From: Clostridia bacterium
Lineage (GTDB): Bacteria > Bacillota > Clostridia > Oscillospirales > CAG-272
NCBI GenBank assembly: GCA_017450945.1
Contig: JAFSSP010000014.1
Span: 1 to 44,084, forward strand
Length of the DNA: 44,084 nt
Direction: 5' to 3'
Shown: positions 13,838-23,024 of the stretch, piece after piece
How positions within the stretch are numbered: position 1 is the stretch's first letter
Layout of the letters: each line of letters starts with the position of its first letter
Notes under the pieces: model-generated
Told to the model about the DNA's origin: nothing
The model's input: only the letters and a program-made list of their open reading frames with translations
Database searches by the model: none
Made by a program: the position numbers and the translations under genes

Positions 13838-15763
13838 ATGGGAAGAATCAACCTGCTTCCGATCTCGGTCGCAAACCTGATCGCGGCCGGTGAAGTGGTG
13901 GATCGCCCGGCGTCTGCCGTCAAAGAGCTCATGGAAAACGCCATCGACGCGGGTGCCACGCGCGTGACGGTGGAGATCCAGCACGGCGGCGTGACGCTCA
14001 TGCGGGTCAGCGATAACGGCCAGGGCATCTCTCCCGAGGATCTGCCGCTTGCCATCAAGCGGCACGCGACCAGCAAAATCAAAGAGGCAAAGGATCTGGA
14101 CGCCATTTCCACGCTCGGCTTCCGCGGCGAGGCGCTCGCCGCCATCGCTTCGGTCTCGGATCTGCGCATCTTTTCCAAAACGCCCGATGCGGCCTTTGGC
14201 GCCATGCTGGAAGTCCATCCGGGGAAAGAGCCGACGGTGACCGAACAGGGTTGTCCGGACGGCACGACCGTGCTGGTTGAAAATCTGTTTGCCAATATCC
14301 CGGCCCGCCGCAAGTTCCTCAAAAAAGACCAGACCGAGGCCATGGCTGTGACCGCGAATGTTGAAAAGATCGCGCTCTCGCACCCCGAAGTGGCCTTTCG
14401 ACTCATCATCGACGGCTCGGTCAGGCTTGAGACCGCAGGCGACGGCAATCTGATGTCGGCCGTTTACGCCGTGATGGGGAAAGAGTTTTCGCAAAAGCTC
14501 ATTTCCATCGAGGGTGAAAACGAGGGAATCAAGGTTGCGGGGCTCATCGGCAGAACCGACTATTACAAAGGCAACCGCAACTGGGAAAACTGCTATCTCA
14601 ACGGCAGGTATGTCAAAAGCAAAACTGTGACGGCGGCCGTGGAGCAGGCCTATACCTCCTATCTGCCGCCTGAGCGTTTCCCGGCCTGCGTGCTCTTTTT
14701 GACGATTGACCCGAGCCGCGTGGACGTCAACGTGCATCCGGCCAAGCTCGAGGTCAAATTCTCCAACGAAAAACCGGTGTTTGACGCGGTCTACTATACC
14801 GTTCGCTCGGCACTCGAAAACGATACCACGCGCCCGACTTTCTCGCTTGGGCAACGGCTCTCGGAGCCGCAAAAACCGAGAGTTTCGGAGGCAAGAGTCC
14901 CGGTTGAAGACGGAAAGAGAGAGAGCCTTTCTTCTCGCCAGCTTTCCTACGACCAATTGGGGAAAGTCCAAAGACAGCCCGAGGTCAAAGACCGCATGAC
15001 CGCCGCGGAATACCGCAGGTTGGGCAGAGACGAGCCGCACCCCAAAACGCCGCCCACATTTGTCAAGCAGGGTGGCCTGAACATTCCGATGACGCAGACG
15101 CCGCCTCCTCCCAAGCAGGAGGCAAAGGCCGAAAAGCCGGTTCCAAAGATGCCAACCGAAACTGAAACTCCGATCCTGCCCGAATACCGCATCGTGGGCG
15201 AGGTGTTTCACTCCTACGTGATCGTGGAAGTCGGAGAAAAACTGCTCCTCATCGACAAGCACGCCGCGCATGAGCGCATTCTCTTTGAAGGGCTCAAGGC
15301 CAATCTTGCAAAGGCCGAAGTCGTATCGCAGATGCTTCTGTTGCCGCTCGAAGTTATGCTAACCAGAGGCGAAGTCGGCGCGCTTGAGGAGTACCGGAGC
15401 GAGCTGGAAAAGATTGGCTTTGCGATCGAATTCGGCAAGCAAACCTTGACAGTCTCGGCCATTCCAGAAGGCATCGAGAGCGGTGCTGTCGCCGATATGC
15501 TCTCGACCATGGCTGAGCGGATCCTGACCGGCACCGGGAGCGTCAAACTGACGCGTGACATTCTCTTTGAAAAAGCCCTCTACCAGGCCGCCTGCAAGGC
15601 CGCAATCAAAGCCGGCAGGGAATACGCCGACGGACACGTGGAGTGGATCGTAGGCAAGCTCATGGAGCTGCCGGATATCACTTTTTGTCCGCACGGCAGG
15701 CCTGTTGCCATGGAGCTCACTCACAAAACCATCGACGGACAATTTGATCGTATGGGGTTTTAA
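13838..15763 (+). CDS. mutL: DNA mismatch repair protein MutL
   Basis: The 641-residue protein links MutS mismatch recognition to strand incision. The GHKL ATPase motifs are present: 'ELMENAIDAGA', 'DNGQGI', 'GFRGEALAAIASV'. The C-terminal endonuclease domain has 'DKHAAHERILFE' near residue 473, 'ACKAAIKAG' and 'CPHGRP' near residue 617, so it should nick DNA as in other Bacillota. The usual DQHA is DKHA here. The linker (residues 330-440) is Pro/Lys-rich. MutS is not next to it. Confidence 0.96.
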   Translation: MGRINLLPISVANLIAAGEVVDRPASAVKELMENAIDAGATRVTVEIQHGGVTLMRVSDNGQGISPEDLPLAIKRHATSKIKEAKDLDAISTLGFRGEALAAIASVSDLRIFSKTPDAAFGAMLEVHPGKEPTVTEQGCPDGTTVLVENLFANIPARRKFLKKDQTEAMAVTANVEKIALSHPEVAFRLIIDGSVRLETAGDGNLMSAVYAVMGKEFSQKLISIEGENEGIKVAGLIGRTDYYKGNRNWENCYLNGRYVKSKTVTAAVEQAYTSYLPPERFPACVLFLTIDPSRVDVNVHPAKLEVKFSNEKPVFDAVYYTVRSALENDTTRPTFSLGQRLSEPQKPRVSEARVPVEDGKRESLSSRQLSYDQLGKVQRQPEVKDRMTAAEYRRLGRDEPHPKTPPTFVKQGGLNIPMTQTPPPPKQEAKAEKPVPKMPTETETPILPEYRIVGEVFHSYVIVEVGEKLLLIDKHAAHERILFEGLKANLAKAEVVSQMLLLPLEVMLTRGEVGALEEYRSELEKIGFAIEFGKQTLTVSAIPEGIESGAVADMLSTMAERILTGTGSVKLTRDILFEKALYQAACKAAIKAGREYADGHVEWIVGKLMELPDITFCPHGRPVAMELTHKTIDGQFDRMGF

Positions 15764-15871
15764 GGATTGCCCATAAAAAATCCTTTTGTTTCTCCTCTGT
15801 CCTGTTTTGACTCTCGGGGAAACGCAAAAAAAACAGACTGCAAACTGTGCTTTTGCAGGGAAGGGACAACC

Positions 15872-17017
15872 ATGTCAAAAAACTTTGAACTGCTCTCCAC
15901 CGACGGAAGAGCCAGACGTGGCCGCTTTCATACCGTGCACGGCGATATTGAAACGCCGGTCTTTATGAACGTGGGAACTGCCGCCGCCATCAAAGGCGGC
16001 GTGAACACCATGGAGCTGCGAATGATCGGCTGTCAGGTCGAGCTTTCCAACACCTACCACCTCCATTTGCGCCCGGGCGACGACGTGATCTACCGCATGG
16101 GCGGCATCCACAAATTCATGAACTGGGATCGTCCGGTGTTGACCGACAGCGGCGGATTTCAGGTCTTTTCGCTTGCCAAATTCCGCAAGATCACCGAGGC
16201 GGGCGTGCAGTTCTCCTCGCACATCGACGGCAGAAAGATCTTTATGGGCCCCGAGGAGAGCATGCAGATCCAGTCGCATTTGGCCTCGACCATCGCCATG
16301 GCCTTTGACGAGTGCGTCGAAAATCCCGCCCCCTACGACTACTGCAAAAAGAGTATGGAGCGCACCTACCGCTGGCTCGTGCGCTGTCGGGTCGAAATGA
16401 ATCGCCTCAACGCCGATCCGGCCACGATCAACCGCAATCAAATGCTCTTTGGAATCAACCAAGGCGGCACCTACGAGGACCTGCGCATCGAGCACATGAA
16501 GATGATTGCAAAGGTTCCCTGCGACGGATATGCCATCGGCGGCCTTGCCGTGGGAGAAGAGACCGAGGAAATGTACCGCATCATCGACGCGGTCGAACCC
16601 AATATGCCAAAAGACAAGCCGCGCTATCTCATGGGCGTCGGAACCCCTTGCAACATTTTGGAGGCCGTTCACAGAGGCGTGGATTTCTTCGACTGCGTCA
16701 TGCCCAGCCGCAACGCCCGCCACGGAAACCTGTTTACGTGGAAGGGCAAGATGAACCTGACCAACGAGCAGTACACCGACGATCCGCGCCCGATCGAGGA
16801 GGGCTGTGGATGCCCGGCCTGCCGAAATTACAGCCGTGGATACATCCGCCATCTCATCCGCGCCAAGGAGAATGTCGGCTCCAACCTTGCCGTTGTTCAC
16901 AACCTCTATTTCTACAATGACCTGATGAAAAAGATCCGCGAAGCCCTCGACGGCGGCTACTTTGAATCCTTCTATCAAAAGTACCGCAATATCCTCGGAG
17001 AGCGACTCGAAGACTAA
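15872..17017 (+). CDS. tgt: Queuine/preQ1 tRNA-guanine transglycosylase
   Basis: The 381-residue enzyme exchanges guanine 34 for preQ1 in tRNAs with GUN anticodons. It has 'DSGGFQVFSL' with the catalytic Asp near residue 91, 'GINQGG', 'GYAIGGLAVGE', and the second conserved Asp in 'VDFFDCVMPSRNARHG'. The zinc-site cysteines are in 'GCGCPACRNYSRGYIRHL', with a downstream His. ATG at 15872 fits the family N-terminus and an AGGGAAGGG site; the longer frame upstream has no such support. No preQ1 riboswitch was seen in the 108-bp leader. Confidence 0.96.
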   Translation: MSKNFELLSTDGRARRGRFHTVHGDIETPVFMNVGTAAAIKGGVNTMELRMIGCQVELSNTYHLHLRPGDDVIYRMGGIHKFMNWDRPVLTDSGGFQVFSLAKFRKITEAGVQFSSHIDGRKIFMGPEESMQIQSHLASTIAMAFDECVENPAPYDYCKKSMERTYRWLVRCRVEMNRLNADPATINRNQMLFGINQGGTYEDLRIEHMKMIAKVPCDGYAIGGLAVGEETEEMYRIIDAVEPNMPKDKPRYLMGVGTPCNILEAVHRGVDFFDCVMPSRNARHGNLFTWKGKMNLTNEQYTDDPRPIEEGCGCPACRNYSRGYIRHLIRAKENVGSNLAVVHNLYFYNDLMKKIREALDGGYFESFYQKYRNILGERLED

Positions 17018-17052
17018 AAGAAGAACCCCGCGTAGTGCGGGGTTCTTCTTTT
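17016..17052. terminator. Bidirectional terminator between tgt and the phosphatase gene
   Basis: A perfect 16-bp stem (AAAAGAAGAACCCCGC with its complement) has a GTAGT loop, with T-runs on both strands. It serves the convergent tgt and tyrosine-phosphatase genes. Confidence 0.9.
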
Positions 17053-18181
17053 ATCCCTTCAGCATCTTTTTGATCGTTGCGATCTGGTCTGCGGTGACGC
17101 CGCGGGAGAGCAGGTAATTTTCGATTTGCTCAGCAAGCGTATCGCCCGGGGATTCTGACACGATGCCCAGATATGTTGCGATTACACTGCCGGAACGCTG
17201 CTTGCCAAGAGACGCAAAGTTGGAAAAGAGATAGTCGCGATAGAGGCTTTCTTCTTCTACGCCGCAAAGCCCCAAAAGGAGAAACGCGACAAGGCCCGTG
17301 CGGTCGGTCCCGACGTTGCAGTGGAACAGAATGGGGTAGTTGGCTTCGTCGCCGAATACTTCAAACACTTTTAAGAGCGAGGCTTCGTTGACCTTGTCGG
17401 TGAGCAGATTGGAAGCCGCGTCATCCATGGGAGCAAAGACATAGTTGATTTTATCGCCGAGATGGCTCTTGTCGGTTGAATCGCCTTGCGAGGTCACGTG
17501 GGCTTCTGTCCGCAGATCAATCTCGGTTTTGATGCCGAGGTCCTTCAAAAGTACCTGCTCACCATCACTTTTGATTCCGGTCAGCCCGCCCGTGCGGAAA
17601 GCTTTGCCTTGCTGAATGATTCCACCGTCTGCGGTTTTCCAACCGCCGAGGTCGCGGCAGTTTTTCACTCCGTGAACATCGAGATTGCGCGGAGCGGCGT
17701 CGACTACAGTCACGGTTGCAATTTCACTTTTGAAGGTTTCGCCACGAAGCGTTCCTTCCACATACCAGTAAAGCGTTTGCCCGACTTTCACATTGTAAAG
17801 CTCCACGCGCCTGCTGGAGGAAGCGATCCGGATCGGGTCGGAAAAGGTCGCATCTTCGCTGATGACGGCAACCTCCGTGATCTCCCTGGCGCGGGCGCCG
17901 ACTACCGTCGGGTTCCATTTGAGGATGATCGGATTCGGCTTGCTATGTTCCTCTTTTCCGTCCATATCGGCGGTTGGCGTGTCATAATTTTTCGATTGCA
18001 GATAGTTTCTTTGCGCTTCGGTGTGCGGATCGTCGCTATGCACCAACAATTCGTAAGTGACCGAAAGAGCAGGTTCTTCGGCTTGATTTTGCTCGCCTTC
18101 GTCGGTTGCTTTGCAAGCGGAGAGAGCGCTTGCCAGAAGAAGCAACGCAAGGAAAAGCGAAATGATGCGGATTCGTTTCAT
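17051..18181 (-). CDS. Tyrosine-protein phosphatase-like lipoprotein
   Basis: The 376-residue protein begins with a lipoprotein signal ending in the lipobox 'LSAC' (about residue 22). A fibronectin-like beta region follows, where 'PIILKWNPTVVGAR' and 'LYNVKVGQTLYWYVEG' fit a domain I-type fold. The C-terminal half is a Y_phosphatase3 domain: 'GVKNCRDLGGWKTADGG', 'FRTGGL', 'EIDLRTEAH', and the P-loop 'HCNVGTDRTG' with Cys and Arg in place. It should act outside the cell on phosphotyrosine, phosphoinositide or sugar phosphates. It follows fumC by 29 bp on the same strand. Confidence 0.85.
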   Translation of the reverse strand: MKRIRIISLFLALLLLASALSACKATDEGEQNQAEEPALSVTYELLVHSDDPHTEAQRNYLQSKNYDTPTADMDGKEEHSKPNPIILKWNPTVVGARAREITEVAVISEDATFSDPIRIASSSRRVELYNVKVGQTLYWYVEGTLRGETFKSEIATVTVVDAAPRNLDVHGVKNCRDLGGWKTADGGIIQQGKAFRTGGLTGIKSDGEQVLLKDLGIKTEIDLRTEAHVTSQGDSTDKSHLGDKINYVFAPMDDAASNLLTDKVNEASLLKVFEVFGDEANYPILFHCNVGTDRTGLVAFLLLGLCGVEEESLYRDYLFSNFASLGKQRSGSVIATYLGIVSESPGDTLAEQIENYLLSRGVTADQIATIKKMLKG

Positions 18182-18210
18182 AAAAAATTCCTTTTTCTAA
18201 CTGTTTTTGA

Positions 18211-19587
18211 TCAGACCATCTCTTCGGGATGAAAATTCTTGTCAAATTCTTCTTCGGTCAGGTATCCGAGCTCGAGCGTTGCTTCTTTTAAGGTCAGGTC
18301 TTTTTCTTTTGCCGTTTTGGCAATCTTGGCCGCCTTTTCATAGCCGATCAGCGGGGTCAGCGCCGTGACCGTCATGAGCGTGCGGTCGAGGTTTTCTTTC
18401 ATCTTTTCGCGGTTGGCTATAAGACCCGAGAGACAGTTTTTGGTAAAGGATCCGATTGCCTCCGAGAGAAGCCGGATCGATTGCAAAAAGTTATAGGCCA
18501 CGACCGGCAAAAAGACGTTGAGTTCAAAATTGCCCTGTGAGGCGGCAAGCGAGATCGTCATGTCATTGCCCATGATTTGTGCGGCGACCATGGTCATCGC
18601 TTCGCATTGGGTGGGATTGACCTTGCCCGGCATGATCGAGGAACCCGGCTCGTTCTCCGGAATTGAGATCTCTCCAAGGCCGGTTCGAGGACCGGAAGCA
18701 AGCAGACGGACATCGTTTGCGATCTTCCAAAGATCGGCGGCAAGGGCTTTGATGGCGCTGTGCGTAAATACCACCTCATCGAGCGAGGTCAGCCCGTGGA
18801 ATTTGTTTTTTGCGGTTGTAAAGGGAAGGCCCGAAAGATCGGAAACCTTTTCGGCCACAAGCGTATCAAACCCTGTCGGCGCATTGAGTCCGGTTCCGAC
18901 CGCCGTGCCGCCGAGCGGCAGTTCCGAGAGGTCGGGAAGCGTCGTCAGGATGAGCTTGCGATCCTTTTCGACCGAGGCTCTCCAACCCGAGATCTCCTGT
19001 GAAAAGGCAATCGGCGCGGCGTCCTGCAGATGTGTCCGGGCGCATTTGACAACGCCCGCGTTTTCTTCTTCCAGACGCGCAAATTCAGCGATCATGGATT
19101 CCAGGGCAGGGAAGAGGCAGGAGACGATCTTCTCGGCCCCCGCGATCCGGATGGCCGAGGGGAAAACGTCGTTTGAAGACTGCGAGCGGTTGACGTCGTC
19201 GTTGGGGTGCAGGAGCTTTTTGCCGGCCTTTTCATTGGCAAAATTGGCGATCACTTCGTTGACGTTCATGTTTGTCTGCGTGCCCGAGCCGGTTTGGAAG
19301 ACCACGAGCGGAAAATGCTCCGAGAGATCCCCTTTGCGGATCTCTTCGGCCGCGCCGACGATGGCGTTGCATTTTTCTTCGGTCATCTTTTCGGGGATGA
19401 GTTCACGGTTGGCAAGGGCGGCGGCCTCTTTGATGAGAGCGATCGCTTTTACGATCTCGCAAGGCATCTTTTCCTGTCCTTTTCCAATCTCAAAATTGCG
19501 GCGGCTACGCTCGGTCTGTGCGCCCCAGTATTTATCGGCCTCGACGGCGATCTCGCCCATCGAGTCGTGTTCCATGCGTTCTTTCAT
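18211..19587 (-). CDS. fumC: Fumarate hydratase class II
   Basis: The 458-residue enzyme hydrates fumarate to L-malate. It has 'GSGTQTNMNVNEV', 'THLQDAAPIAFSQEISGW' and the superfamily signature 'GSSIMPGKVNPTQCEAM', with the catalytic Ser in the SS loop. The first residues, 'MEHDSMGEIAVEADKYWGAQT', fit FumC rather than aspartase. The ATG follows AGGAGG. Other TCA enzymes are not in the window. Confidence 0.94.
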   Translation of the reverse strand: MKERMEHDSMGEIAVEADKYWGAQTERSRRNFEIGKGQEKMPCEIVKAIALIKEAAALANRELIPEKMTEEKCNAIVGAAEEIRKGDLSEHFPLVVFQTGSGTQTNMNVNEVIANFANEKAGKKLLHPNDDVNRSQSSNDVFPSAIRIAGAEKIVSCLFPALESMIAEFARLEEENAGVVKCARTHLQDAAPIAFSQEISGWRASVEKDRKLILTTLPDLSELPLGGTAVGTGLNAPTGFDTLVAEKVSDLSGLPFTTAKNKFHGLTSLDEVVFTHSAIKALAADLWKIANDVRLLASGPRTGLGEISIPENEPGSSIMPGKVNPTQCEAMTMVAAQIMGNDMTISLAASQGNFELNVFLPVVAYNFLQSIRLLSEAIGSFTKNCLSGLIANREKMKENLDRTLMTVTALTPLIGYEKAAKIAKTAKEKDLTLKEATLELGYLTEEEFDKNFHPEEMV

Positions 19588-19623
19588 TCGTTTTCCTCCT
19601 GTGCGGGGAAGTTCTTATGATCC

Positions 19624-19652
19624 ATTTTAGCACATTCGGTCTTGTTTTTCAA
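19624..19652 (-). promoter_or_regulatory. fumC promoter
   Basis: On the minus strand TTGAAA (19647-19652) and TAAAAT (19624-19629) are 17 bp apart, about 37 bp before the fumC start. Confidence 0.7.
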
Positions 19653-19670
19653 GATTTTTTACAGAACCAC

Positions 19671-19699
19671 TTGTAAAAGACCGAAAAGAAGAGTAAAAT
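19671..19699 (+). promoter_or_regulatory. Promoter of the MATE transporter gene
   Basis: TTGTAA (19671-19676) and TAAAAT (19694-19699) with a 17-bp spacer lie 37 bp before the start, back to back with the fumC promoter. Confidence 0.6.
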
Positions 19700-19735
19700 T
19701 GGTGCGTTCGGATCAAAGAGAAAGGAGGGAAAAGC

Positions 19736-21139
19736 ATGGAACAAACAAAGCCGCAAGGCGTAAAAGATTTGACCGTGGGGCCGCTGTTTTCTAAAATTCT
19801 GTTTTTTTCTCTCCCTTTGATTGCAACCGCTCTTTTGCAGCGCTGCTTTAATATTGCCGACACCATGATGGTGGGACGCTGGGGAGGAGAAACCGCCGAG
19901 GAGTGTGAGATTGCGCTTGCCGCTGTTGGCTCCTGCGGATCGCTCTCCTATCTCATTGTCAATTTCTTTTTGGGACTTTCTGCCGGGGCCGGCGTGCTTG
20001 TTGCACACGCGATGGGAGCCAAAAAATACGAGGACGTGGAAAAGGTGACCCACACGGCGATCCTCGTGTCTTTGGTTGCAGGCCTGTTTTCGACGATCGT
20101 CGGCGTACTTTCCACGCGGATCCTTTTGCAATGGACGGGAGTTGCTCCCGAGGTGCTCGACGAGGCTGTCCCCTATATGCGAGCCGTCTTTTTCGGCATT
20201 ACGGGTACGCTCATTTACAATTATGCGGCCGCCTGTCTGCGTTCGGCCGGAGACTCGGCCCGTCCGCTTGCTTTTTTGACGATTTCTGGGTTTGTCAATG
20301 TGGCGCTCAATTTTGTCTCGGTGGTGCTTCTTGGGCTCGGCGCACTCGGCGTTGGGATCTCCACCGCCATTTCCAACTGGGTTGCGGCAATTCTCGTTGT
20401 GATTTACATGGCTCGCTTAGAGGGGCCTTTACACCTTTCTTTTTCGCGTTTGCGCCCGGACAAACAAAAGCTCGGCGGCATGCTCAAAATCGGGCTTCCG
20501 TCCGGCATTCAGGGGATCTTTTTTTCGGTTTCCAACGTCATGGTGCAGGCAGGGGTAAACTCCTTTCCTGTATCGACCGTTGCGGGAAACACCGCGGCGG
20601 CAACCCTTGGAGATATCATTTATTGCACACAGAATGCCCTATATCATGCGGCGTTGGCTTTTGTCGGTCAGCATGCGGGAGCGGGGAAGTACCGCCGCAT
20701 GGTGAAGAGCTTTTGGTATTGCGTTTTGATCGTGGTTTCGGTCGGCGTTTTGTCAGGCGTCGGCATCTACCTCTTTGGCGAACCGTTGCTCTCGCTCTTT
20801 GCACCGGGGAACGAAGAGGCGATTTCCGCCGGAATGGAGCGGCTTGCCGTCATGGCTCTGCCTTATTTTCTTTGCGGAATGCAGGAGGTTGGCTCGGGTA
20901 CGCTCCGTGCGCTCGGAAAATCCACAACGGCAATGGTCATCGGATTTTTCGGTGTCTGCGTGATCCGGATCATTTGGATCTATACCGTTTTTCGCGCGAT
21001 CCATACGCCGGTCATTCTTTATTTGACCTATCCGATCTCCTGGCTGTTTTTGGTGATTGCAGTCTACGTCTTTTGCTTTGTCGAAATGCGCCGCTACAAA
21101 AGGCGTCTGGACGCTGGAGTGATCACACCGATTGAATAA
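19736..21139 (+). CDS. MATE family efflux transporter
   Basis: The 467-residue protein has about 12 hydrophobic segments in two similar halves. The N-terminal 'PLIATALLQRCFNIADTMMVGRWGGE' is typical of MATE proteins. These export cationic drugs or metabolites using Na+ or H+ gradients. The substrate cannot be told from sequence. The ATG follows AAAGGAGG. It is a single-gene unit with its own promoter and terminator. Confidence 0.92.
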   Translation: MEQTKPQGVKDLTVGPLFSKILFFSLPLIATALLQRCFNIADTMMVGRWGGETAEECEIALAAVGSCGSLSYLIVNFFLGLSAGAGVLVAHAMGAKKYEDVEKVTHTAILVSLVAGLFSTIVGVLSTRILLQWTGVAPEVLDEAVPYMRAVFFGITGTLIYNYAAACLRSAGDSARPLAFLTISGFVNVALNFVSVVLLGLGALGVGISTAISNWVAAILVVIYMARLEGPLHLSFSRLRPDKQKLGGMLKIGLPSGIQGIFFSVSNVMVQAGVNSFPVSTVAGNTAAATLGDIIYCTQNALYHAALAFVGQHAGAGKYRRMVKSFWYCVLIVVSVGVLSGVGIYLFGEPLLSLFAPGNEEAISAGMERLAVMALPYFLCGMQEVGSGTLRALGKSTTAMVIGFFGVCVIRIIWIYTVFRAIHTPVILYLTYPISWLFLVIAVYVFCFVEMRRYKRRLDAGVITPIE

Positions 21140-21168
21140 AAAGCGCCGGCCCTGCGGTCGGCGTTTTT
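21138..21168 (+). terminator. Terminator of the MATE gene
   Basis: A GC-rich stem (GCGCCGGCC pairing with GGTCGGCG, with G-T pairs) flanked by A5 and T5 lies directly after the stop codon. Confidence 0.8.
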
Positions 21169-21202
21169 ATGTTTCTCTTTTTTGACAGAGGTTTTTGAAA
21201 GG

Positions 21203-21239
21203 GGTGCGGGGAAAACTTTTTGCAAAAAGTTTTCCCTGC
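21203..21239. repeat. Perfect palindrome, probable dispersed intergenic element or terminator
   Basis: GGGAAAACTTTTT and AAAAAGTTTTCCC form a 13-bp perfect inverted repeat around GC, just after the minus-strand UPF0210 gene. It could end that operon, but the tract after the stem is not strongly T-rich. Similar palindromes recur between genes in many Clostridia. Confidence 0.55.
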
Positions 21240-21245
21240 AATCTT

Positions 21246-22604
21246 TTAATTCTTGAGGCTATGGATCGGAGCCGGGATGCGGCCGCCGCGGGCAATGAGT
21301 CGCGCGGGGGACTCGGTTTTGACCGGCATGACCGGTGCGTATCCGAGCAGGCCTCCGAATTCGACCCGGTCGCCGGCCTTCTTTCCGTAGGCCGGAATGA
21401 CGCGGACGGCGGTGGTTTTGGTGTTGACGACGCCGATCGAGATCTCGTCGGCGATGATCCCATCGATGACCTCTTCGGAGGTGTCTCCCGGAATGGCGAT
21501 CATGTCAAGGCCCACCGAGCAGACGGCGGTCATGGCTTCGAGCTTTTCAAGTGTGAGCACTCCGCACTCGGCGGCGGCGATCATGCCCGCATCCTCCGAG
21601 ACCGGAATGAACGCGCCGGAAAGCCCTCCCACGTGCGAGGAGGCCATCACGCCGCCTTTTTTGACGGCGTCGTTGAGCATGGCAAGAGCCGCGGTCGTCC
21701 CGTGACAGCCGCAACGCTCAAGCCCCATTTCTTCCAGAACGTGCGCGACCGAGTCGCCGACGGCCGGAGTGGGAGCAAGCGAGAGATCGACGATGCCAAA
21801 AGGCACGCCGAGCTCTTTTGCCGCCTCGCTTGCAACGAGCTGACCCACACGGGTGATCTTGAAGGCGGTTTTTTTGATGACGTCGGCAAGCTCCGAGAGG
21901 TCGCAGTTTCCGGCGCGTTTTACGGCCGAGGCAACAACGCCCGGGCCGCTGACGCCGACGTTGATGACGGCATCCGGCTCACCCACACCACAAAAGGCGC
22001 CGGCCATAAAGGGATTGTCCTCGGGCGCATTGGCAAAGACCACGAGCTTGGCGCAGGCGATCGAGTTGTCATCTTTTGTCAGGTAGGCCGCGCGCTTGAT
22101 GGTTTTGCCCATCAGGGCAATTGCGTCCATGTTGATGCCGGCCTTGGTTGAGGCGACGTTGACCGATGAGCAGAGATTTCTCGTTTCGGTCAGAGCTTCG
22201 GGGATGATCGAAATGAGGTTCTTCGCCCCTTCGGTCATGCCTTTCTGCACGAGCGCCGAAAAACCGCCGATGAAGTTGACGCCAAGCTCATCCGAGGCCT
22301 TTTGCAAGGTTTTTGCAATCTTCAGATAATCCTCGGGCGAGGATTTTCCACCGACGAGCGAGATTGGCGTGACCGAGATGCGTTTGTTGACGATCGGAAT
22401 GCCGTACTTGGTCTCAATGTCTTTTCCGACCGAGACGAGGCGCTCGGCTTTCCTTGTCAACTTTTCGTAAATATTGTTACAGAGGCGGCCCGGATCATCG
22501 CTGACGCAGTCCCAGAGGGAAATCCCCATGGTGATGGTGCGGATATCGAGGTTCTCCTCCCGTATCATCTGGATGGTTTCCAGAATATCTTTTGTGTTAA
22601 TCAT
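21246..22604 (-). CDS. PFL family protein UPF0210
   Basis: The 452-residue protein matches the UPF0210/DUF711 family throughout: '[25 protein letters not shown]' at the N-terminus, '[12 protein letters not shown]', 'GVSGPGVV', '[20 protein letters not shown]' and '[16 protein letters not shown]'. Its structure resembles glycyl-radical enzymes, but the reaction is not known to me. It is coupled to the ACT-domain gene 9 bp upstream, an arrangement widely conserved in Firmicutes, so the small protein is probably its regulatory subunit. Confidence 0.93.
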   Translation of the reverse strand: MINTKDILETIQMIREENLDIRTITMGISLWDCVSDDPGRLCNNIYEKLTRKAERLVSVGKDIETKYGIPIVNKRISVTPISLVGGKSSPEDYLKIAKTLQKASDELGVNFIGGFSALVQKGMTEGAKNLISIIPEALTETRNLCSSVNVASTKAGINMDAIALMGKTIKRAAYLTKDDNSIACAKLVVFANAPEDNPFMAGAFCGVGEPDAVINVGVSGPGVVASAVKRAGNCDLSELADVIKKTAFKITRVGQLVASEAAKELGVPFGIVDLSLAPTPAVGDSVAHVLEEMGLERCGCHGTTAALAMLNDAVKKGGVMASSHVGGLSGAFIPVSEDAGMIAAAECGVLTLEKLEAMTAVCSVGLDMIAIPGDTSEEVIDGIIADEISIGVVNTKTTAVRVIPAYGKKAGDRVEFGGLLGYAPVMPVKTESPARLIARGGRIPAPIHSLKN

Positions 22605-22613
22605 AGGGCTTCC

Positions 22614-22883
22614 TCAAATGTGGTGCATGGTGTTGAAAATATCCTCGTGCATGGCGTGAATGTCGAGGTTCTTGGAGCGGCCGAGCTCAGAGAGCTCGTT
22701 TGCAAATTCGGCAAAGCCCACGTTCAGCTTGTCGATCTCGGTCAGCATGATCATGGCAAAATACTCGTCCAGCACGCTCTGGGTGATGTCCAGAATGTTG
22801 ACGCTGTGCTTGGCGCAAACGCCCGCGACCTCGGCAATGATGCCGACGGTATCTTTTCCGGTGACGGTGATGACGGCTTTCAT
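22614..22883 (-). CDS. ACT domain protein UPF0237
   Basis: The 89-residue protein is a single ACT domain, starting 'MKAVITVTGKDTVGIIAEVAGVCAKH.VNILDI'. ACT domains bind small ligands such as amino acids. It precedes the UPF0210 gene by 9 bp and shares the promoter at 22925-22953. The ATG follows AGGAGG. Confidence 0.93.
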   Translation of the reverse strand: MKAVITVTGKDTVGIIAEVAGVCAKHSVNILDITQSVLDEYFAMIMLTEIDKLNVGFAEFANELSELGRSKNLDIHAMHEDIFNTMHHI

Positions 22884-22924
22884 GTTGGTTCCTCCTGTTT
22901 GTAAAAGCGAATCAATATAGTTAT

Positions 22925-22953
22925 ACTATACCCCTTAGGCCGTGATTTGTCAA
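22925..22953 (-). promoter_or_regulatory. Promoter of the UPF0237-UPF0210 operon
   Basis: On the minus strand TTGACA (22948-22953) and TATAGT (22925-22930) are 17 bp apart. It is divergent from the promoter at 22971-22999. Confidence 0.85.
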
Positions 22954-22970
22954 GAAAAAACGCTTTTTCT

Positions 22971-22999
22971 TTGACAAAAGCCTCCGGTTGTGATAGAAT
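22971..22999 (+). promoter_or_regulatory. Promoter of the small membrane-protein gene
   Basis: TTGACA (22971-22976) and TAGAAT (22994-22999) with a 17-bp spacer lie 25 bp before the start codon. Confidence 0.82.
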
Positions 23000-23024
23000 A
23001 GACGAAGAGAGAAGGTGAATCCTT

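Noticed and set aside
15764-15871. A preQ1 riboswitch before tgt
   Set aside because: No small pseudoknot-like hairpin with an A-rich tail was found in the leader.
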